A DNA stretch of 48,555 nucleotides from Bacteroidales bacterium (GTDB lineage Bacteria > Bacteroidota > Bacteroidia > Bacteroidales > JAGONC01). Position 1 is the first letter of the stretch; every line of letters starts with the position of its first letter. The position numbers and the translations under genes are program-made. Location of the stretch: assembly GCA_023133655.1 (NCBI GenBank), contig JAGLWB010000126.1:1-48555 (forward strand), written 5' to 3'. Below, one piece after another: positions 1 through 7,442 of this stretch. Below the pieces are notes generated by a model. It had not been told where the DNA came from. It saw nothing but the letters and a program-made list of their open reading frames with translations, and did no database searches.

Positions 1-88
1 CCTGGTATTTAAAAGCTTGTGGTGCCTGAGCCAGGATTGTGGTAATAGCTAAAAGCGCAACTGTTAAGGTAAGAAGTAGTTTTTTCAT
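1..88 (-). CDS. secreted protein, N-terminal fragment (runs off left edge)
   Basis: Reading the minus strand from the ATG at 86-88 gives MKKLLLTLTVALLAITTILA followed by QAPQAFKYQ, after which the window ends. The first 20 residues are a classical Sec signal peptide with a Lys-Lys n-region and a cut after Ala. The mature start QAPQAFKYQ resembles the opening of many large Bacteroidota secreted proteins, often with a C-terminal sorting or tail-fibre-like domain, but the body is outside the window so no function can be given. It lies 53 bases downstream of the small T9SS protein and on the same strand, so the two may be co-transcribed. The fragment is too short for the ORF track. Confidence 0.7.
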   Translation of the reverse strand, partial: MKKLLLTLTVALLAITTILAQAPQAFKYQ

Positions 89-141
89 GATCATTACGTT
101 AATTAGGGTTATTAAATAATTGATTGCAATAAAAAGTAAAG

Positions 142-642
142 CTAGAATTTAACTTTTAGTATCTTAAAGGAGTGTGTCCGGGATGTATGGATATTGGTTA
201 CCTTTAATAAAAACATGTTGGTAGCATAACTGCTTAAATCAACCTGTTCCTTAAAGGTTTCGTTCATTATATCCCGTTCCAACAGGCAATTTCCTAAAAA
301 ATCAAAGATTTCTAATTTTAGAAGTGTTAATTTTTCTTGTGATTGAATTTCAATGTTCACAAAGTCCTTAGCCGGGTTTGGAAAGACTTTCACATGGAAG
401 TTCAAATTCTCAGGATCATTAACACTTACTATTTGATAATAACTTTGTTGAAATCCCTGCGTGAGCATAAGAGATTCATTGGAAAAAGTTTCAATAACCG
501 CTTCTCCTAACGTCCAGCTCAAGGAAGCATTTTCATTTACAAAATAATCTCCTGATGTAGCAATAACATCTGGCGTAAGTGATTGCCCGAATGAAATAAC
601 AGACAATAAAAATGCACATAGCAGAATAGTAAGTTTTTTCAT
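142..642 (-). CDS. small T9SS type A sorting-domain protein
   Basis: The 166-residue product has a signal peptide (about residues 1-19, ending SFGQ), a short middle segment with the phrase SLSWTLGEAVIETF that is common in small Bacteroidota secreted proteins, and a C-terminal type IX sorting domain of about 75 residues. The sorting domain shows the hallmark FPNPAKDFVNIEI, a central LEIFDFLGN strand and a basic C-terminus. The protein is therefore expected to cross the outer membrane through the type IX system and be attached or released there. There is almost no cargo domain between signal and sorting domain, so its task is unknown. A TATATTTG box about 40 bases upstream fits its promoter. 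Confidence 0.85.
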   Translation of the reverse strand: MKKLTILLCAFLLSVISFGQSLTPDVIATSGDYFVNENASLSWTLGEAVIETFSNESLMLTQGFQQSYYQIVSVNDPENLNFHVKVFPNPAKDFVNIEIQSQEKLTLLKLEIFDFLGNCLLERDIMNETFKEQVDLSSYATNMFLLKVTNIHTSRTHSFKILKVKF

Positions 643-682
643 CTCATTTTCTTTTTAAAATGTGTAGAAAGTTAATTACTTA

Positions 683-690
683 CAAATATA
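683..690 (-). promoter_or_regulatory. -7 box for the T9SS protein gene
   Basis: The minus strand reads TATATTTG, an exact match to the Bacteroidota primary-sigma -7 consensus TAnnTTTG. It would start transcription about 35 bases before the ATG at 642. No convincing -33 TTTG is visible. Confidence 0.45.
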
Positions 691-788
691 GTATAAAAAA
701 AGGATGAAGTCAAGTGTTTCTAAAAATATATTTATTTAGAATGTTATTTATTGGCAATTAACATCTATATAGTTATAGCTGTAATTAT

Positions 789-796
789 TATCTTTG
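789..796 (+). promoter_or_regulatory. -7 box for the lipoprotein/PepSY operon
   Basis: TATCTTTG followed by CA matches the Bacteroidota -7 consensus. It lies inside the N-terminal extension proposed by the ORF track (TTG start at 751), which argues that translation really begins at the ATG at 850. The predicted leader is about 45 bases. Confidence 0.5.
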
Positions 797-849
797 CAGC
801 AATTTTATTAGATTGTGTGTTATTTCTAAAACTAATTATGGAGGTTAAA

Positions 850-1449
850 ATGATTAAAAGACTTTTAGCAATGTTTGTTATTTCTGTTTTTCTTGTTTCT
901 TGTGGAAGTAATTCCGGACCTGTAAATGAAGAAAAAGTAGCAGAGGTAGAAATACCGGTTTTGAGTATTGCTAATTTTGAAGATGAGGCTGGAAACTATA
1001 TTGGTGAGAATGTTATTATTGAAGGAACGGTGGTTCACGTTTGTCAACATGGTGGAAAACGGATGTTTCTCATTGATGAAGACCCTGATGTTAGAATAAA
1101 AATTACCGTAGGAAACGATATTCCCAGTTTTGAAGTGGAACTGGAAGGCAGCGAAGTGGTTGTTTATGGTTTTATTGACGAACTCAGAATTGATGAGGAT
1201 TACCTGGTTCAATGGGAAGCAGAGCTTGCGGAAGAGTCTGAAATGACAGAGGAAGAAGATGGAGAAGGCCATCAAGGGCAACATAATGGAATGGGAGAAC
1301 AAGCTGATCAGGGTGAACATGTTGAAGCTTTGGAAATGATCAAGGAATACAGAGATCAAATAGCAGCTAGTGAAAAAGGTTATCTTTCATTCTTGTCTAT
1401 TGTTTGTAACGAGTTTGAAGAAAAACTGGATGAAACCAATATTCAGTAG
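850..1449 (+). CDS. OB-fold-like lipoprotein with acidic/His-rich tail
   Basis: Starting at the ATG at 850, preceded by GGAGG, the product has 199 residues. It begins with a lipoprotein signal peptide with lipobox LVSC (Cys18), so it should be membrane-anchored. Residues roughly 45-115 look like a small OB-fold: a strand-rich run with VIIEGTVVHVC, a FLIDED turn and VVVYGFIDE. This resembles the OB-fold modules seen in other small periplasmic lipoproteins. After it comes a Glu/His/Gly-rich stretch with several His residues that might bind metal, then a helical C-terminus. The upstream ORF extension from TTG 751 is rejected because a promoter box lies in it. The next gene starts 5 bases after the stop, so the two form an operon. 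No specific function is assigned. Confidence 0.7.
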   Translation: MIKRLLAMFVISVFLVSCGSNSGPVNEEKVAEVEIPVLSIANFEDEAGNYIGENVIIEGTVVHVCQHGGKRMFLIDEDPDVRIKITVGNDIPSFEVELEGSEVVVYGFIDELRIDEDYLVQWEAELAEESEMTEEEDGEGHQGQHNGMGEQADQGEHVEALEMIKEYRDQIAASEKGYLSFLSIVCNEFEEKLDETNIQ

Positions 1450-1454
1450 GAGAT

Positions 1455-2012
1455 ATGGCAAAAATTAAGTGGAGGAAGTGGAACCGGGCCACGCATCGGG
1501 ATTTTGGTTATTTTTTCGTTGGCATGTCAATTATCTATGGATTGTCGGGAATAGCCTTAAATCATATGCGTGACTGGAATCCTAATTATACTATTAATAC
1601 GCGTGAAGTTGTAGTGGATTTGCCAGCAAATACACTGGCAATAAATGAAGCGCAGGTTTTTTCAATTCTTGAAACAATTGGAGAACGGAAGGGATTTAAA
1701 AAGTACTATTTTCCCAATGAATCAACGCTTAAGGTATTCCTGCATGGAGGATCAGTTACATTTGACCTGACAAGCGGCAATGGATTTGTGGAGAAAATTA
1801 AAAAACGGCCTGTTTTCTATCAGGTTAACTTTCTTCACTATAATCCGGGGATATGGTGGAAATATTTCTCTGATATTTTTTCGGGTGCTTTGATTCTGCT
1901 TGCTATTACAGGGCTGTTTATCTTAAAAGGAAAGAATGGTATTAAAGGTAGAGGTGCCTGGCTTACTGCTTTGGGTATCATAATACCCATTATCTTCCTC
2001 TTTTTTTATTAG
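1455..2012 (+). CDS. PepSY-associated TM helix protein
   Basis: This 185-residue membrane protein starts with a basic n-region, then HRDFGYFFVGMSIIYGLSG, which resembles the first helix of PepSY-associated TM proteins, including the conserved His near the membrane face. A soluble segment of about 90 residues follows, then two more hydrophobic helices (about 130-155 and 165-184). Related proteins occur with iron, siderophore or copper uptake genes and are thought to take part in periplasmic redox or metal handling; the exact role here is inference. It sits 5 bases after the OB-fold lipoprotein, with AGGAG overlapping that gene's stop codon. It ends 9 bases from the oppositely oriented radA. 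Confidence 0.75.
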   Translation: MAKIKWRKWNRATHRDFGYFFVGMSIIYGLSGIALNHMRDWNPNYTINTREVVVDLPANTLAINEAQVFSILETIGERKGFKKYYFPNESTLKVFLHGGSVTFDLTSGNGFVEKIKKRPVFYQVNFLHYNPGIWWKYFSDIFSGALILLAITGLFILKGKNGIKGRGAWLTALGIIIPIIFLFFY

Positions 2013-2021
2013 CAATTTTAT

Positions 2022-3392
2022 TTACCTGAAAAGGTATGAGATTACGTCATCAATACTGCCTTTGTCGATAATTTCTATCTTATACTTGTTCCTATTCACT
2101 CCTTTCATTCCAAATTTTGAAAGTAATATACTTTTGAACCCTTGTTTTTCTGCCTCCATGATGCGCTGTTCGATCCGGTTTACAGCACGCACCTCTCCTG
2201 AAAGCCCAATTTCGGCAGCAAAACAAATATTTGGATCCAGTGGAATATCTTCATTTGATGATAAAACGGCACAAACCACAGCCAGATCAATGGCAGGATC
2301 GTCAACTTTTATACCTCCTGCAATATTAAGGAAAACATCTTTTACCCCTAGCCTGAAGCCACTCCTTTTTTCAAGAACGGCGAGTAACATGTTTAACCGC
2401 CGTGCATCGAATCCGGTGGAAGAACGCTGGGGAGTTCCGTAGGCGGCAGTGCTGACCAAGGCTTGCGTTTCTATCAATATAGGCCGGATACCTTCAATTG
2501 TTGCTGCAATGGTAATTCCACTTAAATTATTATCACGTTGGGAGATTAAAATTTCCGATGGGTTCGAAACCTCCTTCAGCCCTGTCTGCTGCATCTCATA
2601 AATTCCAATTTCTGATGTTGAACCAAACCGGTTTTTTGTTGCCCGTAGGATCCGAAAAACATAATTTCTGTCGCCTTCAAACTGAAGGACTGTATCGACC
2701 ATATGTTCCAGGATCTTAGGTCCTGCAAGGCCACCTTCTTTGGTGATATGCCCGATAAGCAATACAGGGGTGCCACTCATTTTAGCATACCGGTGAAACT
2801 CACCTGCGCATTCTTTGATCTGTGAAATGCTACCTGCTGAAGAGTCAATGGAATCGGTATGAAGGGCTTGAATGGAATCAATGATTACAAGCTTAGGCCT
2901 TAACCTTTCAATGTGTTTAAATATATGCTGGGTAGATGTTTCGTTTAATATATAACAATCAGGGTTTTCTTTCCCGATACGTTTGGCTCTAAGGCTTATT
3001 TGCTGACTGCTTTCTTCCCCTGTAACATAAAATACACGACTGTTTTTAATGTTTAAGGCAAGCTGTAACATCAATGTTGACTTTCCAATACCAGGTTCTC
3101 CGCCAATTAGCACCAGAGATCCCGGAACAAGCCCTCCCCCAAGCACTCTGTTAAGTTCATCATCGCTTGTATTGATGCGTATTGTGTCGGTCCATTCAAT
3201 CTCATTGATGAGCTGTGGTTTGTCAATAGGTTTTAAATACGACAGGTCGTGAGCTTGCTTGTAATCACCATCCCGTCGTATCACTTCTTCAATATAAGTG
3301 TTCCATTCCCCGCACGAAGGGCATTTTCCAATCCACTTAGGCGACTGAGCTCCGCAGTTCTGGCAGAAATATGCTGATTTTACTTTTCCCAT
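2022..3392 (-). CDS. radA: DNA repair protein RadA
   Basis: RadA (Sms) is a RecA-like, DnaB-like ATPase that helps process recombination intermediates by driving branch migration. The 456-residue protein is full length. It has the N-terminal four-Cys zinc finger (C10, C13, C24, C27), a Walker A motif GGEPGIGKST at about 97-106, the RadA-specific KNRFG motif at 253-257, and a C-terminal Lon-protease-like domain without protease function. ATG 3392 is the natural start because the zinc finger follows at once. It is the last gene of a minus-strand run after rfaE2, but a 165-base gap with an unusual repeat array separates them, and that array contains a promoter-like sequence. Confidence 0.97.
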   Translation of the reverse strand: MGKVKSAYFCQNCGAQSPKWIGKCPSCGEWNTYIEEVIRRDGDYKQAHDLSYLKPIDKPQLINEIEWTDTIRINTSDDELNRVLGGGLVPGSLVLIGGEPGIGKSTLMLQLALNIKNSRVFYVTGEESSQQISLRAKRIGKENPDCYILNETSTQHIFKHIERLRPKLVIIDSIQALHTDSIDSSAGSISQIKECAGEFHRYAKMSGTPVLLIGHITKEGGLAGPKILEHMVDTVLQFEGDRNYVFRILRATKNRFGSTSEIGIYEMQQTGLKEVSNPSEILISQRDNNLSGITIAATIEGIRPILIETQALVSTAAYGTPQRSSTGFDARRLNMLLAVLEKRSGFRLGVKDVFLNIAGGIKVDDPAIDLAVVCAVLSSNEDIPLDPNICFAAEIGLSGEVRAVNRIEQRIMEAEKQGFKSILLSKFGMKGVNRNKYKIEIIDKGSIDDVISYLFR

Positions 3393-3407
3393 GGCATCGC
3401 TTCAAAT

Positions 3408-3534
3408 AAGAACAAAGATAAAAGAACAAAGACAAAAGAACAAAGATAAAAGAACAAAGATAAAAGATAAAAGATAAAAGATAAATGATATAAGATATAA
3501 GATATAAGAGTAAAGAAAAATGATAAAAGATATA
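3408..3534. repeat. 7/14-bp tandem repeat array between rfaE2 and radA
   Basis: On the plus strand the array begins with four 14-bp units of the form CAAAGATAAAAGAA (starting at 3413, 3427, 3441 and 3455; the second has CAAAGACA). It then degrades into 7-bp units AAAAGAT (about four) and AAGATAT (two or three). The period is seven throughout, which is not a codon multiple, so it is non-coding. It fills most of the rfaE2-radA gap and forms the 5' region of radA. Slippage-prone repeats like this can change copy number. Confidence 0.85.
3413..3444 (-). promoter_or_regulatory. radA promoter built from the repeat array
   Basis: On the minus strand the repeat supplies TTTG (3441-3444), exactly 20 bases of spacer, then TATCTTTG (3413-3420). 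This matches the Bacteroidota promoter TTTG-N19-21-TAnnTTTG in both boxes and spacing. Transcription would start about 18 bases before the radA ATG. Confidence 0.55.
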
Positions 3535-3557
3535 GGAAGAAGTTAATTTAAATAATC

Positions 3558-4052
3558 TTAATCAAGATCCTTGATTTTTTGTATGATTGAGGTTGTAGAG
3601 TATCCGGGTAACAGGTCGATCGTAACAACTTCCCCACCGTTTTCTTTTACAATATCATGTCCTACAATATCCTCACTTTTGTAATCTGACCCTTTTACCA
3701 GAATATCAGGTTTTACTTTTTTGATCAGGTTGTAAGGTGTATCTTCATCAAACAAAATTATTGCATCAATAAAAAATAAAGCTGCAAGGTTTTGGGCGCG
3801 TGCCACTTCATCATTAACTGGTCGCCCTTTCCCTTTTAAACGTTTAACGGAAGCGTCAGTATTCAATCCAATGATTAAAATATTGCCCAGGTCAGCAGCT
3901 TTAGACAGGTAATCGATATGCCCACGATGAATGATGTCAAAGCAACCGTTGGTGAAAACGATTTTTTTTCCCATAAGACGCCAAAAAGTCACAGACTTTC
4001 GAAGCTCCTCATTGTCAAGGATTTTAGCATTTAAAACATCAAGCTTTTGCAT
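3558..4052 (-). CDS. rfaE2: D-glycero-beta-D-manno-heptose 1-phosphate adenylyltransferase
   Basis: This stand-alone nucleotidyltransferase domain has 164 residues, the size of the C-terminal half of E. coli HldE. The product should transfer AMP from ATP to heptose 1-phosphate, giving ADP-heptose for the LPS inner core. The cytidylyltransferase-like signature is clear: VFTNGCFDIIHRGHIDYL near residue 33 contains the HxGH motif, and the family phrase KGSDY appears near 120. The kinase half (RfaE1) is not in this window. It overlaps the end of the upstream membrane-protein gene by 14 bases, indicating translational coupling in the panC-panD operon. Confidence 0.93.
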   Translation of the reverse strand: MQKLDVLNAKILDNEELRKSVTFWRLMGKKIVFTNGCFDIIHRGHIDYLSKAADLGNILIIGLNTDASVKRLKGKGRPVNDEVARAQNLAALFFIDAIILFDEDTPYNLIKKVKPDILVKGSDYKSEDIVGHDIVKENGGEVVTIDLLPGYSTTSIIQKIKDLD

Positions 4053-5052
4053 TTTTTGATCTGTTAATCATAGGTAACAAAGATAAGGAAACGATTCCTG
4101 CAACAATGATCATTATGGTTTGGGCTGACCATAAAAGCCAACCCATGGCGTAACCTTTGGTTTCAGGAATATGATACAAAAGCAGCGTTCCTGCGACAAT
4201 CGCCGGATAAATCCCAATTCCTCCCTGAACTAGAATGATCCCGATGGAGGCAAAAACAAAAACAGCAAAACCTGACACCAGGCTTAATGAACTTGTTTCT
4301 TCCATGCTAAAAAATACGACATAAGTCATTATGAAATATAAACTCCAGATTGCAATAGAATGGAAGATAAACAACCATGGCTTCTCAATCAAAACAAGTG
4401 ATTTAAGCCCTTCAATGAAACCTATAATGATCTCTTTAATTTTAATATAAATTTTTGTGTGTGAGATTTTTTTTCTGAGAATAAAAAATACGATAATCAC
4501 AATTACCAAACCAACGAAAAAATATAGCAGCATCATATTCGGGTTGAAGTTTGTAAACTTCTCTGAGAAAGGAGTGTAGATTTTTTGATCTATGTATGAA
4601 TTAAGTTTATTGAATTGCAAGGACAGGTTAATAAAAAAAAGTAAAACAAATGTAATCAGGTCAATGGCACGTTCAGTAAACACTGTTCCAAATGATTTGT
4701 TAAAAGGAATTTTTTCGTATTTGGCTAAAATCCCGCAGCGACTTACTTCTCCCAGGCGTGGCAAAGCAAGGTTAGCAAAGTATCCGATGAAGACAGCAGA
4801 AAATACATTAATGAAACGAGGATTGTACCCCATTGGCTTCAATAGCATCTTCCAGCGTAGTGTCCTGCTGGTATGGCTTAGGATTCCCAATCCCACTGAT
4901 AACACGATCCACCAATAGTTAGCTTGTTTAAATGAATGGAATATTTCTTTTTTTTCAACAGGAGTAAGGTTTCTCATAAATATCCATATGAAAAATAACC
5001 CAATCCCAAGAAAAAACAGGAACTTCCCTGTTAAAATCAATGTTTTTTTCAA
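4039..5052 (-). CDS. LPG-synthase-TM-like (UPF0104) integral membrane protein
   Basis: The sequence is a polytopic inner-membrane protein with about eight hydrophobic helices and the phrase GYFANLALPRLGEVSRCGIL, typical of the lysylphosphatidylglycerol-synthase transmembrane (AglD2/UPF0104) family. The aminoacyl-transferase domain of MprF is absent, so it is not a full LPG synthase; members are usually described as flippase-like or of unknown function. The ORF track starts at TTG 5121, inside panD. I prefer TTG 5052, just after the panD stop, giving 337 residues beginning MKKTLILTGKF; there is no ATG before the first membrane helix. It overlaps rfaE2 by 14 bases. Confidence 0.85.
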   Translation of the reverse strand: MKKTLILTGKFLFFLGIGLFFIWIFMRNLTPVEKKEIFHSFKQANYWWIVLSVGLGILSHTSRTLRWKMLLKPMGYNPRFINVFSAVFIGYFANLALPRLGEVSRCGILAKYEKIPFNKSFGTVFTERAIDLITFVLLFFINLSLQFNKLNSYIDQKIYTPFSEKFTNFNPNMMLLYFFVGLVIVIIVFFILRKKISHTKIYIKIKEIIIGFIEGLKSLVLIEKPWLFIFHSIAIWSLYFIMTYVVFFSMEETSSLSLVSGFAVFVFASIGIILVQGGIGIYPAIVAGTLLLYHIPETKGYAMGWLLWSAQTIMIIVAGIVSLSLLPMINRSKNAKA

Positions 5053-5056
5053 GCGT

Positions 5057-5404
5057 TTACTTAAGTTTATTGTTTTTATCAGGGAATATGATTGCTGGAG
5101 TAAACAATTTTGCTTCGGCAAAATCCATCATGGCATAAGAAGCAATGATGATCAGATCGCCAATGGCCACTTTTCTGGCTGCAGCGCCATTTATAGAAAT
5201 CTCTCCCGAATTACGCTTACCTTTTATTACATAAGTCTCAAATCGTTCACCATTGGTGATGTTATAAACATGAACCTTCTCGTTGGTTATGATATTGGAA
5301 GCATCCATCAAATCCTCATCAATCGTAATACTACCTATATAATTAAGGTCAGCATCTGTTATGGTCGCCCTGTGAATTTTTGATTTAAGTATTTCTATTT
5401 GCAT
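5057..5404 (-). CDS. panD: aspartate 1-decarboxylase
   Basis: PanD converts L-aspartate to beta-alanine for pantothenate synthesis. At 115 residues it has the usual length. The self-cleavage site that yields the pyruvoyl cofactor is visible as IGSITID around residues 25-30, and the family phrases [10 protein letters not shown] and [20 protein letters not shown] are present. It follows panC by 12 bases on the same strand, so both steps that feed pantothenate from aspartate and pantoate lie together. A TAACTTTG box starting at the panC stop codon may give panD its own, almost leaderless transcript. Confidence 0.97.
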   Translation of the reverse strand: MQIEILKSKIHRATITDADLNYIGSITIDEDLMDASNIITNEKVHVYNITNGERFETYVIKGKRNSGEISINGAAARKVAIGDLIIIASYAMMDFAEAKLFTPAIIFPDKNNKLK

Positions 5405-5411
5405 GATGGTG

Positions 5412-5419
5412 CAAAGTTA
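5412..5419 (-). promoter_or_regulatory. -7 box for panD, overlapping panC stop
   Basis: The minus strand reads TAACTTTGCA, with TAA being the panC stop codon. The box centre is about 11 bases from the panD ATG, so the transcript would be almost leaderless. The -33 region is not convincing. Confidence 0.4.
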
Positions 5420-6262
5420 CGAAATTAAAATTATATTATCTATCAACCTGATTTTACCAAGGTGAACAGCAACACATGCAATTATCTTTTTACACTCACC
5501 CCACTCTTTAACAGGCTGCAAGGTTTCCATATCTACAATTTCAAAATATTCAAATTTAATTGAAGGATATTTATTAAACTCTTCCTTTATCCATTTACCT
5601 GATGCTTCAACCGGCAGAGAAGGGACTTTTTCTTTAGCTTGCTTTAATAGTTGAAAGATAACAGGAGCTTCTTTGCGCTCAGCAGGAGTTAATCGCACAT
5701 TCCTTGAACTCATGGCCAATCCGTCATTCTCTCTGATAATGGGGCATGGCACAATATTAACTGGAATATTGTTTTTCTTAACAAGATATTGAATAATAGC
5801 AAGTTGCTGAAAATCTTTTTCTCCAAAATAGGCTTTATCTGGCATGATGATCTCAAAAAGCTTCCTTACCACAATGGCCACTCCATTAAAATGACCGGGA
5901 CGATGTTTACCTTCCATTACCTTATCCAGTTGCCCAAAGTCATATTGAGTATTAACAGGTTCGGGGTACATTTCGTCATTTGATGGCATAAATACCATGT
6001 TACATCCCGATGACTTAAGCTTTTGAAAATCAGAGGTAGTTTCCCGTGGATAATTTTTCAGGTCAGATTTTTTGTTGAATTGAATAGGGTTAACAAAAAT
6101 ACTGCAGACAGTAAAATTATTTTCTTTTAGCGATTGTTCGATCAGGGAAATGTGGCCGCGGTGTAATGCTCCCATGGTTGGGACAAAGCCGACAGATAAT
6201 CCCCGGGCTTTCACCGTTTTTAAAAAATTGTGCGTTTCGGATATTTTTTCAAAGACTCTCAT
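5417..6262 (-). CDS. panC: pantoate--beta-alanine ligase
   Basis: PanC joins pantoate and beta-alanine using ATP, the last step of pantothenate synthesis. The 281-residue product has the nucleotide-binding phrase VPTMGALHRGHISLI (HxGH) near residue 28, then FVNPIQF, a GEKDFQQL segment and the late SSRNVRL motif. It heads the minus-strand operon panC-panD-UPF0104-rfaE2. A TATATTTA box about 15 bases upstream could be its promoter (one mismatch to consensus). The start ATG 6262 fits the family N-terminus. Confidence 0.97.
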   Translation of the reverse strand: MRVFEKISETHNFLKTVKARGLSVGFVPTMGALHRGHISLIEQSLKENNFTVCSIFVNPIQFNKKSDLKNYPRETTSDFQKLKSSGCNMVFMPSNDEMYPEPVNTQYDFGQLDKVMEGKHRPGHFNGVAIVVRKLFEIIMPDKAYFGEKDFQQLAIIQYLVKKNNIPVNIVPCPIIRENDGLAMSSRNVRLTPAERKEAPVIFQLLKQAKEKVPSLPVEASGKWIKEEFNKYPSIKFEYFEIVDMETLQPVKEWGECKKIIACVAVHLGKIRLIDNIILIS

Positions 6263-6343
6263 GTATAAAAACTATAAATATAGATATTTTCATCAGAAAA
6301 CATGAAAAGATGTCATCTGTTTTCTCATTTTGTTGAACTTTTT

Positions 6344-6351
6344 TACCTTTA
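6344..6351 (+). promoter_or_regulatory. possible -7 box upstream of the CDF fossil and zupT
   Basis: TACCTTTA has one mismatch to TAnnTTTG and lies about 41 bases before the ATG of the fossil gene. If still active it would now drive zupT through the remnant. No clear -33 box is seen. Confidence 0.3.
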
Positions 6352-6391
6352 TCCTGTTTTCATGAAATGCATTGATGAATAAACTGTTATA

Positions 6392-6623
6392 ATGAACCAT
6401 CATTCTCATGATCATAGTGGTTTGAATCAGAAAAATTTTCTTCCACATCCACTTTGAATGCCATATTGATTTACATGAAGACATAAGTATTAGCAAATCA
6501 GTAGCTATTCGAAAAAAAATTGAGGATTTGCTTGAGGAAAAGTTTTATATCTCTCACTGTACGATTCAGTTCGAGTTTAATACATGTGAAGATAAAAATT
6601 TGATTTATAATGGACAGTATTAA
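6392..6623 (+). pseudogene. remnant of a cation-diffusion-facilitator (CDF) metal transporter
   Basis: From the ATG at 6392 the reading is MNHHSHDHSGLNQKNF, the His-rich cytosolic N-terminus common in CDF zinc transporters. It then meets a stop (TGA 6455). In another frame, from 6441 to the TAA at 6621-6623, the reading is a typical CDF C-terminal cytosolic domain: FECHIDLHEDISISK, then IRKKIEDLLEEKF, HCTIQFEF and a Cys-bearing tail. All six membrane helices are missing, and N- and C-terminal parts are in different frames. The simplest explanation is a large internal deletion with a frameshift. It ends 9 bases before zupT, so the locus once paired a metal exporter with an importer. The ORF track has only an antisense shadow here. 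Confidence 0.75.
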
Positions 6624-6632
6624 TGTTTTAGG

Positions 6633-7442
6633 ATGGAAATAAACACCTTGATATTCGCATTTGGTCTGACTCTTTTTGCCGGCTTATCAACCGGAATAGG
6701 CAGTGCCCTGGCTTTTTTTGCAAAGCGGACCAATACAAAATTTTTATCTGTGGCTCTTGGCTTTTCTGCCGGTGTTATGATTTATGTTTCCATGATAGAA
6801 ATTTTTGCCAAAGCAAGAGATGCATTATCCCTGGAATTTGGGGATAGAGAAGGGTACTGGGCAACAGTTATTGCTTTTTTTGGAGGCATATTATTTATCG
6901 CTATCATTGATAAATTGATACCATCGTATGAAAATCCTCATGAGATGAGAAAAATAGAAGATCTATATGAGGAAAGCCAGGAAAAGAATCAAAAGCTGAT
7001 GCGTATGGGTTTGTTTACGGCCCTTGCCATCGCCATACATAATTTCCCGGAAGGCCTTGCTACGTTTACAGCTGCATTGACTGATCCCGGATTGGGTATT
7101 GCAATCGCAGTCGCCATCGCCATTCATAATATACCAGAAGGTATTGCCGTATCTGTTCCAATTTATTATGCTACCGGCAGCAGAAAAAAGGCTTTTTGGT
7201 ATTCTTTTCTTTCCGGGTTAGCAGAACCTGTTGGTGCCGTCATTGGCTTTTTGATCCTGATGCCGTTTCTGTCACCCGCTGTATTTGGTGTATTGTTTGC
7301 TGCAGTTGCCGGAATCATGGTTTTCATTTCCATCGATGAGCTTTTACCGGCAGCCGAGGAATATGGAGAACATCACCTGTCGATTTATGGCCTGATTGGA
7401 GGAATGGTTGTAATGGCGTTTAGTTTATTGATGTTTGTGTGA
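6633..7442 (+). CDS. zupT: ZIP-family metal transporter ZupT
   Basis: ZupT takes up zinc and other divalent metals across the inner membrane. The 269-residue protein has eight hydrophobic segments. The metal-binding helices carry [10 protein letters not shown] (about residue 136) and [13 protein letters not shown] (about 168), the paired HNxPEG motifs of the family, and an early [12 protein letters not shown]. The ATG at 6633 fits the family N-terminus. It lies 9 bases after the decayed CDF exporter gene and ends exactly where the oppositely oriented Mut7-C gene ends (no bases between stop codons). Confidence 0.95.
   Translation: MEINTLIFAFGLTLFAGLSTGIGSALAFFAKRTNTKFLSVALGFSAGVMIYVSMIEIFAKARDALSLEFGDREGYWATVIAFFGGILFIAIIDKLIPSYENPHEMRKIEDLYEESQEKNQKLMRMGLFTALAIAIHNFPEGLATFTAALTDPGLGIAIAVAIAIHNIPEGIAVSVPIYYATGSRKKAFWYSFLSGLAEPVGAVIGFLILMPFLSPAVFGVLFAAVAGIMVFISIDELLPAAEEYGEHHLSIYGLIGGMVVMAFSLLMFV

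Noticed and set aside
865-1359. 164-residue minus-strand ORF inside the lipoprotein gene
   Set aside because: It is antisense to a gene with a clear lipoprotein signal and promoter; its Phe/Asn-rich product has no recognisable motif.
3408-3534. Repeat array considered as a CRISPR
   Set aside because: The units are 7 or 14 bp with no unique spacers, and no cas genes are present.
6293-6496. 67-residue minus-strand ORF upstream of zupT
   Set aside because: It overlaps the CDF remnant in antisense, is low in complexity and has no recognisable feature.
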